From contig JAPDPX010000005.1 in NCBI GenBank assembly GCA_034506255.1, positions 62,001 through 126,000 of the forward strand: DNA of 64,000 nt, written 5' to 3'. Each line of letters starts with the position of its first letter. Position 1 is the stretch's first letter. The DNA is from a candidate division KSB1 bacterium (GTDB lineage: Bacteria > Zhuqueibacterota > Zhuqueibacteria > Zhuqueibacterales > Zhuqueibacteraceae). Of the stretch, positions 59,692 through 64,000 are shown one piece after another. Position numbers and translations under genes: made by a program. The notes beneath the pieces were generated by a model. That model saw only the letters and a program-made list of their open reading frames with translations. It searched no databases and was not told the DNA's origin.

Positions 59692-62292
59692 CTAATGGCG
59701 CAACAGCGCATTGAACAGAAACCGGTAAGTCGCACGCATCTGCCCGCGGAACAGCGGCCGAAATCCGAAAAGAATCACCCGTCCCCTGCCCAGCGGGACT
59801 TCCACCAGGGCAGCCTGCTCACGCAGATGTTCCTCACCCTCCAGCCACCCGGAAAGCAACAGGCCGTGCGGCGGATAGGTCAACACTGCCCGGCCCTTCT
59901 GGCAACGAAAAGCCGGCCCGTTGAGAAAAAGCACGGCACTTTCACGTGGCGCGCCATACCCCAGGAAATGATCGGTGTCGGCGATGACCCGCAGCAGCGA
60001 GCCGGGCGCGTTCAGCCTGCCTTCCTGCACGCCGGCCGTCACCTCCGTCACCTGCAGCCAGAAGTGATGCAACACCAGCTCGCAGGCGGAAGCAAACGTG
60101 ATCAACGTGCCGCCGGCATCGACAAATTGCCGCAGCTTGCGAATGCCCAATTCACCGAGGCCACCGGCATATTCCGCCGGCATGTTGCTGTGGTCGTGAC
60201 CAGACTCCAGGGTGCTTGCTTTTTGGTCGGGCAAGATAATCACCTCAAATGAATTTCGCAAGTCTTGGGCGAGCAGGTCGGCATTCGACAGGGTGGTGTA
60301 GGCAAAGCCGTAATCTTCCAAAACCCAGCGTGTCCATCCTTCATCCATGTTGGCCACCCAGCTTCGATAAAGCCCGATGCGGTTGGGAAGCACGCGCCGG
60401 TGTGGCAGCGCCGGTCGTCGCACAAGACCGTGGAGCTCCACAATGCTCGAATTGCCGTGTGCACTGTTGAGCGGGCTGATACTGCGCAACACCTGCCGCA
60501 TGTCCCCGGTGGCCTTCCCCCTTTCCACCAGAAACGTGCCGGCCGGCCAGGTGCGACCGCCCGCCACGAATTCCTCCGTCACCGTGGACACCGCCACCCC
60601 CTGCCGCAGCAGGGCATTGACGACACGGTAGGAGGCGGTATTGCGCCGGTCCAGCGCAAAAATGCCGGCTTGCGTTTCGCCGGTCAGGTGGACGCCACGG
60701 TTGACCTCTGCCACCGTGCGCCGGCAGTCCGGCATTTTTTCCACGGCAAACACTTCGACCCCGAGAAAAAGCGGCAGAGTATGAGCCGTCACATCGTAAG
60801 GCGGTCGCGGTTTGCCATCACTGCCGGGGATGCGCGGATACTCCTGCCTCTCGAGCAGGGCCCTGGCGAAATTGCCAAACGGCTGGCCGAGTGCCACGAG
60901 ATAATCACCTTTGGCGAAGGTCGCACCGCCCGCCTGAAAGTCCTCCTGCGCCTGCTCGATCTCAACCATCCCGGTCTGCAAAATGTCGAGCAAGTCCAGC
61001 AAGCCCTGGGGATCGAACTGCTGGCGCGGAATGACGTAGGCGCCCGCTGCCTGGCAGGTACGGCGCTTCACGTCGTAAAGGCTGCGCAACCAAAACTCGC
61101 GATGTTGCGCGGCATGTTGCAGCGCCGCCCGGGCGGCGGCGAGATCATATTCGACAATGTCGCGCAACCGCCACACGCCGCCGGGCCAGGGCGCGGGGAA
61201 ATTCCACGAGCGCTGGCGCGCATCATAGCCCGGGCCGGCGCGCAACTCCTCGGGCTTGATGGTGACCGGACTGGCAAGCGCTGCGCTGGCGACCTCGGTC
61301 AACAGGCGCACCCCGGCGTGATAGTGTGGATAAGCGCGTGCCGGCGACCAGGCATCGAAGATGGCGTTGCTCACCACGCCGGTTTTGCCCTGGGCGGTCA
61401 ACACGCCCTGCACATGCATGCCCAGCAGATTCCCCAGCGCCACTTGCGCGGGATCGACATTGGGCTCGACCGGATCGAGGTAGGGCGGCACGAACAGGCG
61501 CGCGCCGCTGCCGCCCATCTGATGCATGTCGAGCGTGATGTGGGGATGCCAAACATTGTAAAGTTTCCCGACGGTGAGGCGGGTCTCCTTTTGCGTGAAC
61601 ATGAACCAGTCACGGTTGTTGTCGTGGCCGGCGTATTTGTGGTAAAGCCACGGCAGCTCGGCGCGCTCAAAGGGGGTGCCGAGATTTTTGCGATACCACT
61701 CCACCACCAGCAACTGGCCGTCGGGGTTGTGGCAGGGCAGCAGGATTGTAATGACATTCTCCCGCAGGGCGTGGCCCGCCGGTGATTCGTCCGTCACCAG
61801 ATCATAAGCCAGCTCCGGCGCCATCTGGGTCGCGCCCACTTCAGTGGCGTGAATGCTGCAATTGATCAGCACCACCGCGCGCGCCTGTGCCAGCAACGCG
61901 GACGCTTCCGCTTCCGCCAGCGACCGCGGGTCTGCCAGCCGCGCCTGCACCCGCTGCCAATGTTCGAGCTGCGCGAGATTGTGCGGCGCGCTGATGAAGG
62001 CCACGTGGAGATCATTGCCCGCGGTGGTTTTGCCCAGGTTCTGCATTTGCAGGCGGTCGGAAGCCGCATCCAATTGCTGAAAATAGGCGATGATCTGATG
62101 ATAATCCGCCAGCTTGTAGTCGCTGCCCGGACGAAAACCAAAATAAGCTTCCGGCGGCGTGACGCGAGATGCGGTATCTTCGCCGGTGTGCACCTCCGCC
62201 GGCCCGCTGAACGCCAGCAGTGCCGGCAGAGCCAGCAGGAGCAATGCTCCCTGGCGCAGCAACTTTGGCGGCAACACAATTCCTCCAGGCAT
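59692..62292 (-). CDS. Large exported M14-type metallocarboxypeptidase
   Basis: About 866 residues. Signal peptide LLRQGALLLLALPALLAFSG. The N-terminal M14 domain has LINCSIHATEVGATQMAPEL (HxxE zinc pair), the middle NNRDWFMFTQKETRL and the third zinc His in HITLDMHQMGGSGARLF. The C-terminal ~450 residues include a class I glutamine amidotransferase-like region (VIILPDQKASTLESGHD, GLGELGIRKLRQFVDAGG, TLITFASACELVL), common in this large M14 subfamily. No sorting domain. Start uncertain: ATG at 62292, or GTG 62277/TTG 62274 just after an internal GGAGG. Confidence 0.86.
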   Translation of the reverse strand: MPGGIVLPPKLLRQGALLLLALPALLAFSGPAEVHTGEDTASRVTPPEAYFGFRPGSDYKLADYHQIIAYFQQLDAASDRLQMQNLGKTTAGNDLHVAFISAPHNLAQLEHWQRVQARLADPRSLAEAEASALLAQARAVVLINCSIHATEVGATQMAPELAYDLVTDESPAGHALRENVITILLPCHNPDGQLLVVEWYRKNLGTPFERAELPWLYHKYAGHDNNRDWFMFTQKETRLTVGKLYNVWHPHITLDMHQMGGSGARLFVPPYLDPVEPNVDPAQVALGNLLGMHVQGVLTAQGKTGVVSNAIFDAWSPARAYPHYHAGVRLLTEVASAALASPVTIKPEELRAGPGYDARQRSWNFPAPWPGGVWRLRDIVEYDLAAARAALQHAAQHREFWLRSLYDVKRRTCQAAGAYVIPRQQFDPQGLLDLLDILQTGMVEIEQAQEDFQAGGATFAKGDYLVALGQPFGNFARALLERQEYPRIPGSDGKPRPPYDVTAHTLPLFLGVEVFAVEKMPDCRRTVAEVNRGVHLTGETQAGIFALDRRNTASYRVVNALLRQGVAVSTVTEEFVAGGRTWPAGTFLVERGKATGDMRQVLRSISPLNSAHGNSSIVELHGLVRRPALPHRRVLPNRIGLYRSWVANMDEGWTRWVLEDYGFAYTTLSNADLLAQDLRNSFEVIILPDQKASTLESGHDHSNMPAEYAGGLGELGIRKLRQFVDAGGTLITFASACELVLHHFWLQVTEVTAGVQEGRLNAPGSLLRVIADTDHFLGYGAPRESAVLFLNGPAFRCQKGRAVLTYPPHGLLLSGWLEGEEHLREQAALVEVPLGRGRVILFGFRPLFRGQMRATYRFLFNALLRH

Positions 62293-62369
62293 CGATTCGC
62301 TATGCCAACTGGTTGAAAGGACGGCCAATCTTACGATTTTCACCGGCAAAGGCAAGAGGGAATTGGGGA

Positions 62370-62398
62370 TTGACAATCCCGGGCGCAACTTTTATCTT
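62370..62398 (+). promoter_or_regulatory. Sigma70-type promoter of the TlpA-like gene
   Basis: TTGACA (62370-62375) and TATCTT (62393-62398) with a 17-bp spacer, about 75 nt upstream of the ATG at 62482. Confidence 0.65.
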
Positions 62399-62481
62399 GC
62401 GTCACAGGCAAGCGCCCGGAGCGGCCGCCACGAAAATGATGATTCAGGAAACACGTGCAAACCTCACCCTCCCGGAGCGAC

Positions 62482-63741
62482 ATGAAAACCCGCCTCGCCC
62501 TCTCTGCGGTGATGAGCGTCATCCTTACCCTGGGTACTTCCTGTCACCAGAATCCTCTTCCGCAAAAAGCAAACTGGCGCGGCACGGCCGATCTGGCCGA
62601 GGGCCGGCAGTTGTCTTTTCTCATGCATCTCGATCTTTCGGCGGTGCCGCCGACGGGCGGCTTCATCGTCGGAAATGAGACCACGCCCATCCCGGAAATC
62701 ACCACGGCCGGTGATTCCATCTTTTTCATTTTTTCGGAATACGGCGCGCTGATGCGTGCACAGTGGCGCGCAGGCCGGCTGCAGGGCGAGTATCTGCGTT
62801 TTCGCAGCGATACCACCGCCTTCCCCTTCCGCGCGGTGCCGGTCACGCGGGAACCGCCCGCCCCGCCTGCCCAACCCGGTGTGCCGCCCGTTGGTTCATT
62901 CCGGGTTTACTTCGAGCGCGCCGGCGGGATTGACAGCGCCAGCACGGCAACATTTTGGGTGAAAGGTGATTCCATTTTGGGCACCATCATCGACCCCAGC
63001 GGTGACTACGGCTTGCTGGCCGGCAGGCAGCAGGAGAAACGCGTGCAGCTTCACCGCTTTACCGGCTGGCAGGCGCTGATGATCGAGCTGGCGCAAAGCC
63101 GGGGCGAGTGGACCGGCAGGCTCTACGTGCGCGCGGAAGCTCCCGTTGTTTTCAGCTTGAAACCGCTGCACACCCTGCCGGCGGCAGCCGGCTCTGCGCC
63201 GCAAACTGTCCTGCAGAATCCGGCGGCACCCTTTCACTTCAGCGGTGTGACGCTGACGGGCGATACCCTCACCAGCGCGGATGCCCGTTTTCAGGGCAGG
63301 GTGTTGCTGATCGACATCATGGGAAGCTGGTGTCACAATTGCATGGATGCCGCGCCGCTGCTGCAGCAGCTTTATACTGAATTCCACGATGCCGGCCTGG
63401 AAGTCGTGTCGCTGGCGTTCGAGATCAAAGATGATTTCACCCTGGCGCAAAAGAATCTCGGCCTGTTTCAACGGCGCTACGGCCTCACCTTCCCCATCCT
63501 GTTTTGCGGCAGCACGGCCGAGGCCAACGTGCAGGCACGCATCAAAAGCCAGCTCGACGGATTCCGCGGTTATCCCACGGCAATTTTCGTGGGCCGCGAT
63601 GGCCGGGTGCACGCGATTCACTCCGGCTTTCACGGCCCGGGCACCGGCGAAAGATTTCAACAGCAAATCCGGGAGTATTACGAGACAGTGAGGGGACTGC
63701 TGCAAGGTGGCGAGAAAACGCCGGCGCATGCGGGCGGGTGA
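62482..63741 (+). CDS. TlpA-family thiol-disulfide oxidoreductase lipoprotein
   Basis: 419 residues. Lipobox in VILTLGTSCHQN. The N-terminal half (about 25-245) is a beta-rich domain of unknown role. The thioredoxin fold follows: DARFQGRVLLIDIMGSWCHN with the active-site Cys284-x-x-Cys287, then LLQQLYTEFHDAGLEVVSLA and cis-Pro region FRGYPTAIFVGRDG. This layout is typical of FCB-group TlpA/AhpC-like lipoproteins that reduce cell-envelope disulfides or serve cytochrome maturation. GGAG lies just upstream of the ATG. Confidence 0.9.
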   Translation: MKTRLALSAVMSVILTLGTSCHQNPLPQKANWRGTADLAEGRQLSFLMHLDLSAVPPTGGFIVGNETTPIPEITTAGDSIFFIFSEYGALMRAQWRAGRLQGEYLRFRSDTTAFPFRAVPVTREPPAPPAQPGVPPVGSFRVYFERAGGIDSASTATFWVKGDSILGTIIDPSGDYGLLAGRQQEKRVQLHRFTGWQALMIELAQSRGEWTGRLYVRAEAPVVFSLKPLHTLPAAAGSAPQTVLQNPAAPFHFSGVTLTGDTLTSADARFQGRVLLIDIMGSWCHNCMDAAPLLQQLYTEFHDAGLEVVSLAFEIKDDFTLAQKNLGLFQRRYGLTFPILFCGSTAEANVQARIKSQLDGFRGYPTAIFVGRDGRVHAIHSGFHGPGTGERFQQQIREYYETVRGLLQGGEKTPAHAGG

Positions 63742-63796
63742 GGCGGGGAGGGGGGGCAAGTCTGCTTTGCGGACGGCGGCAATTCCCGGGATAATT

Positions 63797-63940
63797 GCCA
63801 TGCCGCGCGGCACCCATAAAGATGAAAACGCGCAGACCTCGTGTCTGCCTGCAGGCTGGCAGCCATCGTTAATGAAGACGGGCTTTCGTAGTCGTGCCTT
63901 CAGCCACCGAACAGGCTGCTACAAAAGTATTTTCGTGGTC
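63797..63940 (-). repeat. Family B hairpin followed by a degenerate family A palindrome
   Basis: 63797-63863 carries AATTGCCATGCCGCGCGGCA, then GCGCAGACCTCGTGTCTGCC and TGCAGGCTGGC. 63886-63920 is a diverged family A copy (GTAGTCGTGCCTTCAG, CACCGA, CAGGCTGCTAC), followed by AAAAGTATTTTCGTGG. Confidence 0.7.
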
Positions 63941-64000
63941 AACGCAAAGTCGCCGGAAGGCCAGGCTGCCAGGCACTCCGCAAGGTTTGCTTTTGCAGCT

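Overview
The window is a GC-rich stretch of bacterial chromosome from a diderm (Gram-negative-type) organism. Three large secreted proteins end in the FlgD-like/T9SS-type C-terminal sorting module, with an N-x-x-G-Q stretch and a final 'YRLQAG' strand. There are several lipoproteins and outer-membrane beta-barrels. The mix of ATP-dependent PEP carboxykinase, class II DAHP synthase and proton-pumping transhydrogenase fits the FCB supergroup. A KSB1- or Calditrichota-like lineage is my best guess. This is inference; no rRNA or tRNA gene is present to confirm it.

Layout. 0-2.1 kb: transaldolase (cut by the window edge), truA and ecfT on the minus strand. 3-11 kb: plus-strand run with an M20 hydrolase, two tandem M29-like aminopeptidases (the first with a histone-H1-like tail), class II DAHP synthase and a three-gene glycan cluster (TylF-like methyltransferase, GT9, GT4). 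12-16.5 kb: pyrR-pyrB-pyrC followed by dinB, behind a clear promoter and an attenuator-like leader. 16.8-22.4 kb: pckA, a small outer-membrane-like gene with two in-frame UGA codons, and pntAA-pntAB-pntB. 22.9-29.2 kb: minus-strand genes for a dienelactone hydrolase, a conserved hypothetical, a thioesterase, a TM2 protein, a frameshifted DUF2752 gene, an M14 carboxypeptidase and a HEAT-repeat lipoprotein. 29.6-30.9 kb: a UshA-like/tetraheme cytochrome gene interrupted by one in-frame UGA. 31.8-43.1 kb: tex, a long ftsZ, a coiled-coil/outer-membrane pair, a BsuPI lipoprotein and a cohesin/dockerin surface protein. 43.6-48.1 kb: the translation operon rplM-rpsI-rpsB-tsf-pyrH-frr. 48.1-49.6 kb: selA. 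49.9-55.7 kb: DUF2007 protein, PfkB kinase, OmpA-like protein, SpoIID-like lipoprotein, and a GNAT/MenC-NSAR pair. 56.5-63.7 kb: secreted protein with sorting domain, hypothetical protein, large M14 peptidase and a TlpA-like lipoprotein.

The most interesting theme is selenium. SelA makes Sec-tRNA. At 29.7 kb a UGA replaces the second Cys of a 'PCGC' motif, and a hairpin with a GGUCUG loop begins exactly 18 nt after the UGA, the same spacing as in E. coli fdhF. At 18.67 kb a second gene has two UGAs arranged as U-x-x-U, also followed by a hairpin. Both read as selenoprotein genes that standard gene callers would truncate or split.

The gene-poor gaps (2.1-3.0, 11.1-12.0, 25.5, 30.9-31.8, 55.7-56.2 and 63.7-64.0 kb) share at least four families of short palindromic repeats, in one place apparently nested inside each other.
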